Part shown: positions 1 through 6,231 of the stretch, piece by piece
How the letters are laid out: every line of letters begins with the position of its first letter
Numbering within the stretch: the stretch's first letter is position 1
The notes under the pieces: generated by a model
The model's input: only the letters and a program-made list of their open reading frames with translations
Told to the model about the DNA's origin: nothing
The model's database searches: none
Made by a program: the position numbers and the translations under genes
DNA from: Actinomycetota bacterium
GTDB taxonomy: Bacteria; Actinomycetota; Actinomycetes; UBA12327
NCBI GenBank assembly: GCA_026392555.1
Contig: JAPLBW010000005.1
Span: 1-12,081, forward strand
Direction of reading: 5' to 3'
Length of the DNA stretch: 12,081 nucleotides

Positions 1-57
1 CCGGCAGCCCTGCGGCCGTACATGCGCAATCGCTCCACCTTGGACCCGATTGCGTGA
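1..57 (+). CDS. serS: Seryl-tRNA synthetase, C-terminal end only (partial)
   Basis: The first 18 codons of the window read PAALRPYMRNRSTLDPIA and then TGA. The segment AALRPYM near the stop is the typical tail of class II seryl-tRNA synthetases, where the last motif-3 strand is followed by 'vPe.LrpYm'. SerRS charges tRNA-Ser with serine in the cytoplasm. Only the tail is visible, so the call rests on this short match. It gains support from its fusion-like position: the TGA overlaps the GTG start of the next gene by 4 bp (GTGA), so the two are probably co-transcribed and translationally coupled. Confidence 0.7.
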   Translation, partial: PAALRPYMRNRSTLDPIA

Positions 58-941
58 GTGATTTCACGCTGGTTGCCACTGACCTTGACGGCACCTTGAT
101 TGATCCGCAGGGGCGGATTAGTGATTTCACGCGTGAAACCCTTCGTGCTGTTGAAGAAAGTGGCCGGCTCCTCGTTTTTGTCACCGGTCGGCCACCGCGC
201 TGGATGGCACCCATTGTTGAGGAAACCGGGCACCGAGGAATTGCGATCTGCGCCAATGGCGCAGTGGTGATGGACCTGCATACCGAGCACATTGACGTAG
301 CTCACGTACTTGATGAGCGCGAAGCACTCGAAATCACCCGCCGAATTCGCGAACTCTTACCGACGGCGGGATTTGCTGTGGAACGTGTGGGCATCAATCG
401 TCGCGCTGATGTGGAGTTTGGTCGCGAACCGCATTACATTCCACGGTGGCCTACGCCGGACAATCCACCGCTGGCTCCTATTGATGAGTTAGTCGTTGGC
501 GGCGGGTTGATCAAAATTTTGGCGCGCGTTCCGCAGGAGTTTGAACCGCCGAGCGATCCGAACGCGCTAGGTCCGGACCCAACGCGCGGATTTGACGCCG
601 CACCGTTGGTTGATGAATTCCTAGCTTCGGCACAGGAGATCCTCGCGGGCTTGGCGACGGTGACGCATTCCAATCCCAATGACACCTTGTTAGAAATCAG
701 CGCACCGGGGATCACCAAGGCGACAGCGCTCGCAGATTTTGCTGCTGAGCGCGGGATTTCAGCCGATCAGGTCATCGCGTTTGGCGATCAGCCCAATGAC
801 TTGCCGATGTTGGCGTGGGCGGGACGAGCCCTCGCCGTGGAAAATGCCCATCCGGCGGTCCTGGCGGCGGTGGCTGAACGGGCGGGCTCGGTACACGCTG
901 ATGGGGTGGCCCATGCCCTGCGCGCAATTTTGAATTTGTAA
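54..941 (+). CDS. HAD-superfamily (Cof/type IIB) phosphatase
   Basis: A 295-residue cytosolic phosphohydrolase of the Cof/YidA-like group. Motif I is DLDGT at 10-14 (nucleophile D10, acid/base D12). Motif II is TGRP at 44-47. The conserved lysine of motif III is K222 in GITKATAL. Motif IV is GDQPND at 244-249, which binds Mg. The region from about 85 to 215 between motifs II and III fits a C2-type cap. It includes a Pro/Asp-rich stretch at 160-185 that looks like a lineage-specific loop. Substrates of this family are usually small phosphorylated sugars or cofactors and cannot be deduced here. The GTG start overlaps the serS stop (GTGA), which supports this start and suggests translational coupling. 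The family call is firm and the substrate unknown. Confidence 0.92.
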   Translation: MSDFTLVATDLDGTLIDPQGRISDFTRETLRAVEESGRLLVFVTGRPPRWMAPIVEETGHRGIAICANGAVVMDLHTEHIDVAHVLDEREALEITRRIRELLPTAGFAVERVGINRRADVEFGREPHYIPRWPTPDNPPLAPIDELVVGGGLIKILARVPQEFEPPSDPNALGPDPTRGFDAAPLVDEFLASAQEILAGLATVTHSNPNDTLLEISAPGITKATALADFAAERGISADQVIAFGDQPNDLPMLAWAGRALAVENAHPAVLAAVAERAGSVHADGVAHALRAILNL

Positions 942-1082
942 AGAATGTGCCCACCCGCCCCTGACATCGCGGGGAGTTAGTGGCACCATTGTCGTTCCGT
1001 TACGGATGTGGCGGGTGTTTTACGACCGGCGTGGACTTCCCCCCGCTGGGACCGATCAAGCATCGTGCGAACGAGGTGTTGT
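942..1082. promoter_or_regulatory. Gap before the SET-domain gene
   Basis: This 141-bp gap after the HAD gene contains CACCCGCC near 953-960 and its complement GGCGGGTG followed by TTTT near 1009-1020. The 50-base separation makes a conventional terminator uncertain. The promoter of the SET gene is expected here; no strong -35/-10 pair was found. Confidence 0.3.
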
Positions 1083-1613
1083 ATGGACATGAGTTGGCTG
1101 TCGCCATTAGCTGAAGCAAATCCAGCTGGCGAAAAGGGTTGGGGCTCATTTGCCACTGTTGCTATTCCCGCTGGAACAACAGTTGCCGCTTTTGGTGGTT
1201 ACGTCACCTCGGGTGAAGTGTTAGCCACTTTTGATGATGTACGCCAGAGCCGCTCGATTCAAATTGATGACGACCTATTTTTAGTGAGTTCGGAATCACC
1301 TGAGCCAGGCGACATGCTCAATCACTCGTGCGAACCTACGTGTGGGTTGCTGGGTTCGGCCATGTTGGTCACGATGCGTGATGTCGCAGCCGGCGAAGAG
1401 TTGACTTTCGATTACGCCACGTGTGACACCGCCGACTACGACGAGTTCCGTTGCATGTGCGGCACGTCCTCTTGTCGAGGAACCATTACCGGTCGCGACT
1501 GGAAGCGGCCAGACTTGCAGGCCAAGTACGACGGATGGTTTTCGCCCTACATCGTTCGTCGCATTGCGGCTGCAACGTTAAGTGATGCGGCTTCAACTCA
1601 AGACCACGCATAA
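1083..1613 (+). CDS. SET-domain protein (putative protein lysine methyltransferase)
   Basis: A 176-residue protein that is almost entirely a SET domain. KGWGSFA at 18-24 matches the N-terminal 'kGrGvfA' SAM-binding segment. NHSCEPT at 80-86 matches the NHSC.PN pseudoknot motif. ELTFDYA at 106-112 carries the catalytic-site tyrosine (Y111). CMCGTSSC at 124-131 resembles the post-SET zinc-binding cysteines and is followed by RGTI. There is no pre-SET domain or signal peptide, so it is probably cytoplasmic. SET enzymes transfer methyl from SAM to protein lysines; bacterial targets are mostly unknown. The start is ATG 1083, preceded by GAGG at 1073-1076 with 6-nt spacing. A longer frame opens at 1008 but lacks homology and a ribosome site. 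The gene stands alone, convergent with bpa. Confidence 0.85.
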   Translation: MDMSWLSPLAEANPAGEKGWGSFATVAIPAGTTVAAFGGYVTSGEVLATFDDVRQSRSIQIDDDLFLVSSESPEPGDMLNHSCEPTCGLLGSAMLVTMRDVAAGEELTFDYATCDTADYDEFRCMCGTSSCRGTITGRDWKRPDLQAKYDGWFSPYIVRRIAAATLSDAASTQDHA

Positions 1614-1633
1614 CGCCTCGAGCGGTTGATTCT

Positions 1634-2206
1634 TTATAGGTACGGACCCGAGGTTCGGTGATCGGGAGCCTGATCTATCTCGCCTGACTCGGAACCCATG
1701 GGCAAAGCCGCGCGCCGCATCTGTTCAAACTGGGCCTGTGCGGCCATTTGTTGGGCAAATAAGGCTGTTTGAATCCCGTGGAACAGGCCCTCAAGCCAGC
1801 CGACAAGCTGGGCTTGGGCAATCCGCAACTCAGCGTCACTGGGGATGGAGTCTTCAGTAAACGGCAAGGTCAATCGCTCCAGCTCGTCGATGAGTTCGGG
1901 GGCAAGACCTGCTTCGAGTTCGGAAATTGAGCGACGGTGTATCTCGCGAAGTTGTGCGCGTGATGCCTCATCCAGCGGCGCGTTGCGTACTTCGTCCAAG
2001 AGCTGCTTGATCATGCTGCCGATCCGCATGACCTTGGCCGGCTGCGAAACCAAGTCGGTGAGGTCCTCGCCCTCATGGGCAGAGGGGAGTGGAATCATTG
2101 CATCCGGTTGGCCGTCGCCATCGGTGTCCACGGGAATGCTGCGCACAGGTTCACTATCGGGACCGATAACTACACCGTCATCGCTGGGGTTTGCTGAATC
2201 ACTCAT
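1634..2206 (-). CDS. bpa: Bacterial proteasome activator Bpa/PafE (DUF2587)
   Basis: A 190-residue protein of the Bpa (PafE) family. In mycobacteria Bpa forms a dodecameric ring that caps the 20S proteasome and promotes ATP-independent degradation. The acidic, Pro/Gly-rich N-terminus (1-50) is probably disordered. The all-helical core follows from about 54 to 168 (PAKVMRIGSMIKQLL, then RAQLREIHRRSISELE, then the C-terminal helix AQLVGWLEGLFHGIQ at 132-146). The protein ends in GPYL; the mycobacterial family ends in GQYL, the residues that dock into the proteasome alpha ring. ATG 2206 has a good upstream GAGAGGAT ribosome site. It lies 12 bp after the quinone oxidoreductase gene and is probably in the same transcript. 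It implies a 20S proteasome elsewhere in the genome. Confidence 0.93.
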   Translation of the reverse strand: MSDSANPSDDGVVIGPDSEPVRSIPVDTDGDGQPDAMIPLPSAHEGEDLTDLVSQPAKVMRIGSMIKQLLDEVRNAPLDEASRAQLREIHRRSISELEAGLAPELIDELERLTLPFTEDSIPSDAELRIAQAQLVGWLEGLFHGIQTALFAQQMAAQAQFEQMRRAALPMGSESGEIDQAPDHRTSGPYL

Positions 2207-2218
2207 GAAGCCATCCTC

Positions 2219-3214
2219 TCAGACGTGGTCGGCAGGGGTCATCGTCAAGACGATCTTGCCGATGTGTTCGCTAGCTTCCATGCGGTCATGAGCTTGAGCG
2301 ATTTTGGTGATGGGCAGGCGTTGATCAATGACCGGCTTGATGGTGCCTTGTTCAATCAGGGGCCACACATGCTCAAGCACTGAATCCACAATGGCGGCTT
2401 TTTCAGCGACCGGACGCCCACGCAACGACGTGGCAAGGACAGCAGCTCTTTTGGTGAGGAGTCGGTTCAAGTCCAACTCCCCCTTCGTTCCGCCCTGGAG
2501 GCCGATAACTACCAGGCGACCGTTAGCTGCCAAGGATCGAACATTGGGCTCGAGGTACTTGGCGCCCATGACGTCCAAAATCACATCGACCCCGTTGCCG
2601 TTAGTGAGCACCTTTACTTCCTCGGCGAAATCGCTCTCGCGGTAGTTGATGGCGTGGTCGGCTCCGATGGCCAGGCAAGCCTCAACTTTGGCCTGTGTTC
2701 CACAGGTGACGATGATGCGGGCGCCCAATTCACGAGCAATTTGAATCGCCATCGTTCCGATCCCAGAGGTTCCCCCGTGGATGAGCAGGGTTTCGCCCTC
2801 GCGCAGGTGGGCCAACATCGCCAGGTTTGACCAGACCGTTGCGACGACTTCAGGAAGGGCAGCCGAATCGATCAAGCTGACGTTGTGCGGAACGCGCAGT
2901 AACTGGCCCGCAGGTATGGCGACCTTTTGCGCATAGCCACCGCCGGTGAGTAGCGCACATACTTCGTCGCCGACCTTCCAGTCGGTGACTTCGGGGCCAA
3001 CTTCAGCGATGACGCCAGAGCATTCCAAGCCGAGGTACTCGCTAGCACCAGCGGGCGGTGGGTAGAAGCCTTTGCGCTGCAAGATGTCTGCGCGGTTGAG
3101 CCCAACAGCGACGACGGCAACGACTACTTCGCCCGTGCCGGCAACGGGATCGGCAACGTCGGTCCATTGCATGACCTCGGTGCCGCCGGGTTGAGAACAA
3201 ACGATTGCGTGCAT
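2219..3214 (-). CDS. NAD(P)H:quinone oxidoreductase-like MDR protein (PIG3/Qor type)
   Basis: A 331-residue cytosolic zinc-independent medium-chain dehydrogenase/reductase. GLNRADILQRKGFYPPP near 38-54 is the signature of the PIG3/TP53I3-like quinone oxidoreductases. The nucleotide-binding loop is HGGTSGIG at 146-153 in the Rossmann domain. Catalytic and structural zinc ligands are absent. The likely reaction is NADPH-dependent reduction of quinones or enones, with the substrate unknown. The start chosen is ATG 3214 (MHAIVCSQPGG). An in-frame TTG at 3223 would add three residues. GAGGG lies only 2 nt from ATG 3214, and TACTCT sits about 8 nt upstream like a -10 box, so leaderless translation is possible. 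It lies 48 bp after the membrane-protein gene and 12 bp before bpa. From memory, homologues of this gene and bpa also lie close together in Mycobacterium (Rv3777 and Rv3780). Confidence 0.9.
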   Translation of the reverse strand: MHAIVCSQPGGTEVMQWTDVADPVAGTGEVVVAVVAVGLNRADILQRKGFYPPPAGASEYLGLECSGVIAEVGPEVTDWKVGDEVCALLTGGGYAQKVAIPAGQLLRVPHNVSLIDSAALPEVVATVWSNLAMLAHLREGETLLIHGGTSGIGTMAIQIARELGARIIVTCGTQAKVEACLAIGADHAINYRESDFAEEVKVLTNGNGVDVILDVMGAKYLEPNVRSLAANGRLVVIGLQGGTKGELDLNRLLTKRAAVLATSLRGRPVAEKAAIVDSVLEHVWPLIEQGTIKPVIDQRLPITKIAQAHDRMEASEHIGKIVLTMTPADHV

Positions 3215-3240
3215 AACCCTCAAGAGTAGATGGGACGTTA

Positions 3241-3250
3241 AAGCGCGCTT
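3241..3250. promoter_or_regulatory. 10-bp perfect palindrome before the quinone oxidoreductase gene
   Basis: AAGCGCGCTT is fully self-complementary and sits in the 48-bp gap between the membrane-protein gene and the quinone oxidoreductase gene, 26 bp upstream of ATG 3214. It could be an operator for an internal promoter, or part of a weak intercistronic hairpin. No T-run follows in the minus direction, so it is not a convincing terminator. Confidence 0.3.
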
Positions 3251-3262
3251 AGGTGCAGGCTT

Positions 3263-4192
3263 CTAGCCGATGCGCTTTCCGCTGGGAGGTCCTGATCGGC
3301 CGAGCACGGGTGCGGCGGTCGGTGGTGGCGGCGGCGGTGGCGGCAGGAGGGGCGCAGCCATGGCCGGAGGGGGCAGATCAGGTGCCGCGCCAGTGATCGG
3401 AGGAGTCGTTGGGGGTGCCAAGGTCGCGACCGACGTGGCCTGGGTGGGTACGGGTAGTGCGGTGGGTTCGGTTAATACGGCGGGGGCTGGTCCGCCAACC
3501 GGTGCGATGAGTGCAGCCGGCGACGGTGCGCGCAACGTGGCCCCGCCACGCTTTTCAGTAATGGGCGTTCCGGCCGGCGGTGGGAAGAATCGAGTCATAC
3601 CGGCTTCGATGGCGCGGCGTCCAGCTTCCAAACGCGCGTTACGAATCTTGACCGCGCGCTTGGTGGTTCGGGTGACTCGACCAGAGACGAACACGATGCG
3701 CGCGGTGATCAGGACAAAGAACAGCGCGACCCCGGTGAAAGCGAAAACCAGCGCTGTGTTGTTGCCGGGGTTTGGTGGGCTCGGTGCGGTTCCACCGGGA
3801 CGCAGTTCTTGAATGCCCCCTTCTGCAAGGGGCCAGGTGGCATTAGTTTGCACTAGTCCTGAACGCACGGTGACACTCAAGTTCGCGGGACTTGCTCCCA
3901 ACGGAATTTGAGCAGACGTGCTTTCATTCGGAAGGATTTGTCCGATGGCCAATTCCGGGATAGAAATCGGGGTTCCATCGGTTGAGGTACCGCTCACGCT
4001 AACGACGGGGGCAACTTGATTGTTCAACGTGTTGGTTAAACGAAAGAACACCAGTTGACCTTGCACGTCCAAGGTGGAAATGGAAATTCCGGGTGGGTTT
4101 TGGGTGTCAGCTTGTGCACTGGCTGCTCCCAAACTCACAACAGCCACAAGCGATACGACAGCGACTAGAAGAAGGCGAATGCTGCGCGACAT
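3263..4192 (-). CDS. Secreted-domain, single-pass membrane protein with Pro-rich tail
   Basis: A 309-residue protein with no family I recognise. The N-terminus MSRSIRLLLV followed by two Val/Leu-rich stretches is a signal peptide, with likely cleavage after AQA at 26-28. Residues 29-140 form a Thr/Ser-rich, beta-looking outside domain (ISTLDVQGQLVFFRLTN). A transmembrane segment lies at about 146-169 (ALVFAFTGVALFFVLITARI). A basic juxtamembrane helix follows (about 171-200, with R/K at every third or fourth position). The Pro/Ala-rich cytoplasmic tail (200-309) includes eight consecutive prolines near 284-291. The layout suggests a cell-surface sensor or scaffold. ATG 4192 is chosen because it starts the signal peptide; upstream codons remain open for 143 residues but look non-coding. 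The ribosome site is weak. The gene is divergent from the HNH lipoprotein and upstream of the oxidoreductase-bpa pair. Confidence 0.8.
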   Translation of the reverse strand: MSRSIRLLLVAVVSLVAVVSLGAASAQADTQNPPGISISTLDVQGQLVFFRLTNTLNNQVAPVVSVSGTSTDGTPISIPELAIGQILPNESTSAQIPLGASPANLSVTVRSGLVQTNATWPLAEGGIQELRPGGTAPSPPNPGNNTALVFAFTGVALFFVLITARIVFVSGRVTRTTKRAVKIRNARLEAGRRAIEAGMTRFFPPPAGTPITEKRGGATLRAPSPAALIAPVGGPAPAVLTEPTALPVPTQATSVATLAPPTTPPITGAAPDLPPPAMAAPLLPPPPPPPPTAAPVLGRSGPPSGKRIG

Positions 4193-4415
4193 CGCACGGA
4201 TAGCGCCGTCGCGGTTTGCCAAGCAACGCGCGGGCGCGAATCGGAAACTCACTGGGGCCCAAGGGCCCATATGAGGGGGAAGCCACATAAGGTGAAAAAG
4301 ATACCGTTGATGCTGGTGGGGATGTAACCCCAGTGGGCTGATTGGTTCGTAGCCAGATGGACAATTCTTTGTCCGTTTTGTGCACAATATGGTGATGATG
4401 GAGTGGGAGCCAGCC
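4193..4415. promoter_or_regulatory. Divergent promoter region between membrane protein and HNH lipoprotein
   Basis: This 223-bp non-coding stretch separates two divergently read exported proteins, so it must hold both promoters. It contains two GGGCCC palindromes two bases apart (4255-4260 and 4263-4268), which can fold into a short GC hairpin. It also has the inverted repeat GGACAA-TTCT-TTGTCC at 4359-4374. A long frame from the membrane-protein gene runs through the region, but it shows no recognisable domain. Confidence 0.5.
4359..4374. promoter_or_regulatory. Inverted repeat GGACAA-N4-TTGTCC, candidate operator
   Basis: Perfect 6-bp arms with a 4-base spacer lie 41 bp upstream of the lipoprotein start GTG 4416. 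The right arm TTGTCC also resembles a -35 hexamer, and an AT-rich CACAATAT follows at 4382-4389. A dimeric regulator bound here could block the lipoprotein promoter. This is read from symmetry and position only. Confidence 0.35.
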
Positions 4416-5393
4416 GTGAGTCGAGGACAGCTAGGCGTTGCCTTAGGTGTGGCAGCGCTACTTGTCGGGTGTGGGACACCGACTCCGGCCAGCGCTCCAC
4501 AACCTCCAATCACCACTGCTTCCGAGCAACTCCCGCCCTCATCTCCTGCCAGCCCAACCCCAGAAGTCGTTGCTCCACCACAGTCAGCAGCACCAGCTCC
4601 TGCACCACCGGTGAGCAGCACATCAGCCCTGTCGGTCTTGGGGACGTTGCGGGTTGCTGGTCGTGGACCGAAGACGGGCTACGCGCGCGCGGAGTTCGGG
4701 CAAGCCTGGGCCGACGTTGATCGCAATGGGTGCGATACGCGCAACGACATTTTGCAACGAGACCTCACGTCCATTGTGGTGCGTTCTGGAAGCAGTGGGT
4801 GCGTGGTTAGCTCAGGACGATTAGCTGATCCGTACACCGGCACGACGGTGATTTTTGTTCGCGGTGCATCCAAGGTTGATATTGACCACGTCGTTGCCTT
4901 GTCAAATGCTTGGCAAAGCGGAGCAGCCCGGTGGACATTTAACAAACGCATCGCCATAGCGAACGACCCGTTGAATTTGTTGGCAGTCGACTCGAGTCAA
5001 AATCGACAAAAGGGCGACGGTGACGCCGCGACGTGGCTACCGAATAACCGCGGATTTTGGTGCCAATACGCCGCTCGACAAATTGGTGTGAAGGCGAAGT
5101 ACGGATTGAGCATCACTAGCGCCGAACTCGATGCGTTGACACAAGTTTTGCAACGCTGCCCTAGTCAAAAAGTGATCACCGGTGGCGGCCCTACGTCGGT
5201 GAGCGGTTTCAGCGATCCCACGGCCAATTCCGGCAGTTCCGCATCGGGAACATCCAGTGGCGCCGGCCTTGACCCGCGATTTGGTACCTGTTCGGCGGCC
5301 AAAGCTGCCGGCTTTGGGCCGTATTACCGCGGGCGCGATGGTGAATATTCCTGGTATCGCGATCGTGATAGCGACGGGGCAGTCTGTGAGTGA
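4416..5393 (+). CDS. Lipoprotein with HNH-type (DUF1524-like) nuclease domain and excalibur domain
   Basis: A 325-residue exported protein. Residues 1-19 are a lipoprotein signal ending in the lipobox LVGC (lipidated Cys19). A Pro/Ser/Ala-rich linker (20-75) would span the wall. Residues 80-250 resemble the HNH nuclease family related to the GmrSD C-terminus and DUF1524: CDTRNDILQRDL at 106-117, the core DIDHVVALSNAW at 155-166 (His158 the likely catalytic base), then NDPLNLLAVDSSQNRQKGD, in which the asparagines fit the rest of the metal site. A Gly/Ser linker (255-285) leads to a C-terminal excalibur calcium-binding domain (286-325) with Cys292/Cys324 and the loop DRDSDGAVCE. GTG 4416 is preferred because GGGAG at 4405-4409 lies 6 nt upstream and the signal peptide begins there; GTG 4380 would add 12 poor residues. 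Extracellular DNase activity is inferred. Confidence 0.88.
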   Translation: MSRGQLGVALGVAALLVGCGTPTPASAPQPPITTASEQLPPSSPASPTPEVVAPPQSAAPAPAPPVSSTSALSVLGTLRVAGRGPKTGYARAEFGQAWADVDRNGCDTRNDILQRDLTSIVVRSGSSGCVVSSGRLADPYTGTTVIFVRGASKVDIDHVVALSNAWQSGAARWTFNKRIAIANDPLNLLAVDSSQNRQKGDGDAATWLPNNRGFWCQYAARQIGVKAKYGLSITSAELDALTQVLQRCPSQKVITGGGPTSVSGFSDPTANSGSSASGTSSGAGLDPRFGTCSAAKAAGFGPYYRGRDGEYSWYRDRDSDGAVCE

Positions 5394-5411
5394 GGCAGTG
5401 GCCGCATCGCT

Positions 5412-5924
5412 TTAGGCGATAGGAACAACAACCTCGTTGCGTCGAATAAACGATGGCTTCCATGGTGGATCAAACCGCGCAAAGCGTGGCTTTCCTACAA
5501 CGGTGTAACCGGCGTCCTCAATGTTGGCAATAAGTCGGGCTACATGTTTGTTGTAGTTGTCTTCCGTCCATCGTCCGGAGTACATCGATACAGCGGCGAG
5601 GGTTTCTGGCACCTCAATCAGGCTCACTCCGTTACCACCGGGCGCAGGTAGGTCATCCAGCGTTGAGTTGGCCGGCATCACGAAGGACACGTGATAGGTC
5701 ATCGGCTCATCCAACGGTTCTTGAATTACTGGGGCCGTCATAGCAACTTTGGTACCGCTGCGATTGCGACCACTGATGTAGGAAACCAAGGGACCAAACC
5801 CAGCATTGCCAGCTCGTTCGAAGGGCCCGACCATGGTCACTTCAGCAACCACGTGGGGTGCGTACTTACGGACTTCAAAACCACGTTTGACAGCAATGCG
5901 TTCGTACACCTGTTGTTCGGTCAT
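5412..5924 (-). CDS. SOUL-family heme-binding protein
   Basis: A 170-residue single-domain protein of the SOUL/HBP family. Matching segments are VKRGFEVRKYAPHVVAEV at 12-29, GFGPLVSYISGRN at 42-54, KVAMTAPV at 59-66, FVMPANSTLDDLPAP at 81-95 and the C-terminal FDPPWKPSFIRRNEVVVPI at 151-169. SOUL proteins bind heme or tetrapyrroles in animals and plants. The role of the bacterial members is not established, so a heme function is family inference. There is no signal peptide, so it is probably cytosolic. The start ATG 5924 has AGGGTG just upstream, within a small hairpin (5930-5944). It converges on the HNH lipoprotein with an 18-bp gap and appears monocistronic. Confidence 0.9.
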   Translation of the reverse strand: MTEQQVYERIAVKRGFEVRKYAPHVVAEVTMVGPFERAGNAGFGPLVSYISGRNRSGTKVAMTAPVIQEPLDEPMTYHVSFVMPANSTLDDLPAPGGNGVSLIEVPETLAAVSMYSGRWTEDNYNKHVARLIANIEDAGYTVVGKPRFARFDPPWKPSFIRRNEVVVPIA

Positions 5925-5929
5925 ATTTT

Positions 5930-5944
5930 CACCCTAGGCGGGTG
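5930..5944 (-). promoter_or_regulatory. Small hairpin covering the SOUL gene ribosome site
   Basis: On the minus strand the leader reads CACCC-GCCTA-GGGTG followed by AAA and the ATG at 5924. The 5-bp arms would pair the GGGTG of the presumed ribosome site. It could damp translation or be a protein operator. The stem is short, so chance is possible. Confidence 0.3.
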
Positions 5945-5991
5945 TAGCGAATTCGCAACTTGGTGAAGACCTCAGGGAAGTGCTGGGCACG

Positions 5992-6006
5992 AAACCGGTA
6001 CGGTTT
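5992..6006. promoter_or_regulatory. Inverted repeat AAACCG-GTA-CGGTTT just before tRNA-Ser(UGA)
   Basis: Perfect 6-bp arms with a 3-base spacer end 5 bp before the first base of the mature tRNA (6012). It lies in the pre-tRNA 5' leader or the core promoter. Its role is unknown; it may be a leader hairpin removed by RNase P. Confidence 0.35.
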
Positions 6007-6011
6007 GCGGT

Positions 6012-6102
6012 GGAGGGCTCGCATAGTGGCCTAGTGCGGCGGTCTTGAAAACCGCTGTTGAGTGATCCTCAACCGTGGGTTCGAATCCCACGCCCTCCGC
6101 CA
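6012..6102 (+). tRNA. tRNA-Ser (anticodon UGA)
   Basis: A class II tRNA that folds by eye. The acceptor GGAGGGC (6012-6018) pairs with GCCCTCC (6092-6098), followed by discriminator G and an encoded CCA (6100-6102). The anticodon stem GCGGT/ACCGC (6039-6043, 6051-6055) encloses loop CTTGAAA with anticodon TGA at 6046-6048, which decodes UCA. A long variable arm (TTGAG..CTCAA) is typical of tRNA-Ser. The T-arm is GTGGG-TTCGAAT-CCCAC. The 3' end is repeated 95 bp downstream without a tRNA body. Confidence 0.97.
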
Positions 6103-6140
6103 TTTAAGGCTCGCACTCCGAAGGGGTGGGAGCCTTAAAT
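6102..6140 (+). terminator. Hairpin directly after tRNA-Ser(UGA), likely terminator or processing hairpin
   Basis: ATTTAAGGCTC at 6102-6112 pairs with GAGCCTTAAAT at 6130-6140. After one G-G mismatch the pairing continues through CACTCC/GGGGTG, giving an 18-position stem with a GAAG loop. It begins within the CCA of the tRNA. No strong T-run follows, so it may act in 3'-end processing as well as in termination. Confidence 0.6.
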
Positions 6141-6143
6141 CAT

Positions 6144-6191
6144 GCGAGCTTTGGGATTCGGGAGGAGCGGATGCGACGGGTCCCACGCCCT
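6144..6191. other. Post-tRNA element: inverted T-arm copy, GGAGGAGCG..GCGACGGG core, direct tRNA end copy
   Basis: GCGAGC at 6144-6149 is followed by TGGGATTCG (6152-6160), the reverse complement of the T-loop/T-stem 3' strand of the adjacent tRNA-Ser. Next comes the core GGGAGGAGCG (6160-6169), GAT and GCGACGGG (6173-6180), then the direct tRNA end TCCCACGCCC from 6181. The same order recurs after tRNA-Ser(GCU) with arms that match that tRNA. A truncated copy lies at 6239-6264 (GCGAGC, GTGGGATTCG, GGAGGAGCG). Confidence 0.6.
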
Positions 6192-6200
6192 CCGCCATTT

Positions 6201-6231
6201 AAGGCTCGCACTCCAAACGGGTGCGGGCCTT
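6201..6231 (+). terminator. Second copy of the post-tRNA hairpin
   Basis: AAGGCTCGCACTC (6201-6213) pairs with GGGTGCGGGCCTT (6219-6231) around loop CAAAC, giving 13 pairs including two wobbles. Bases differing from the first copy keep the stem paired, so the fold rather than the sequence seems conserved. It may serve as a backup terminator for the tRNA and insulate the downstream oxidoreductase gene. Confidence 0.5.

Noticed and set aside
1008..1082. Earlier start for the SET protein
   Set aside because: The 25 added residues lack family similarity, while ATG 1083 has a well-spaced GAGG.
3270..3812. 180-residue Gly/Arg/Ala-rich plus-strand frame
   Set aside because: It is the antisense shadow of the Pro-rich tail, and its composition follows from the complementary codons.
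4193..4621. Extension of the Pro-rich membrane protein frame by 143 residues
   Set aside because: A clear signal peptide starts at 4192, and the extension overlaps the start of the well-supported HNH lipoprotein on the other strand.
6181..6197. A third serine tRNA at the second copy of the tRNA end
   Set aside because: Only the T-arm 3' strand and acceptor 3' strand are present; there is no 5' acceptor, D-arm or anticodon arm.
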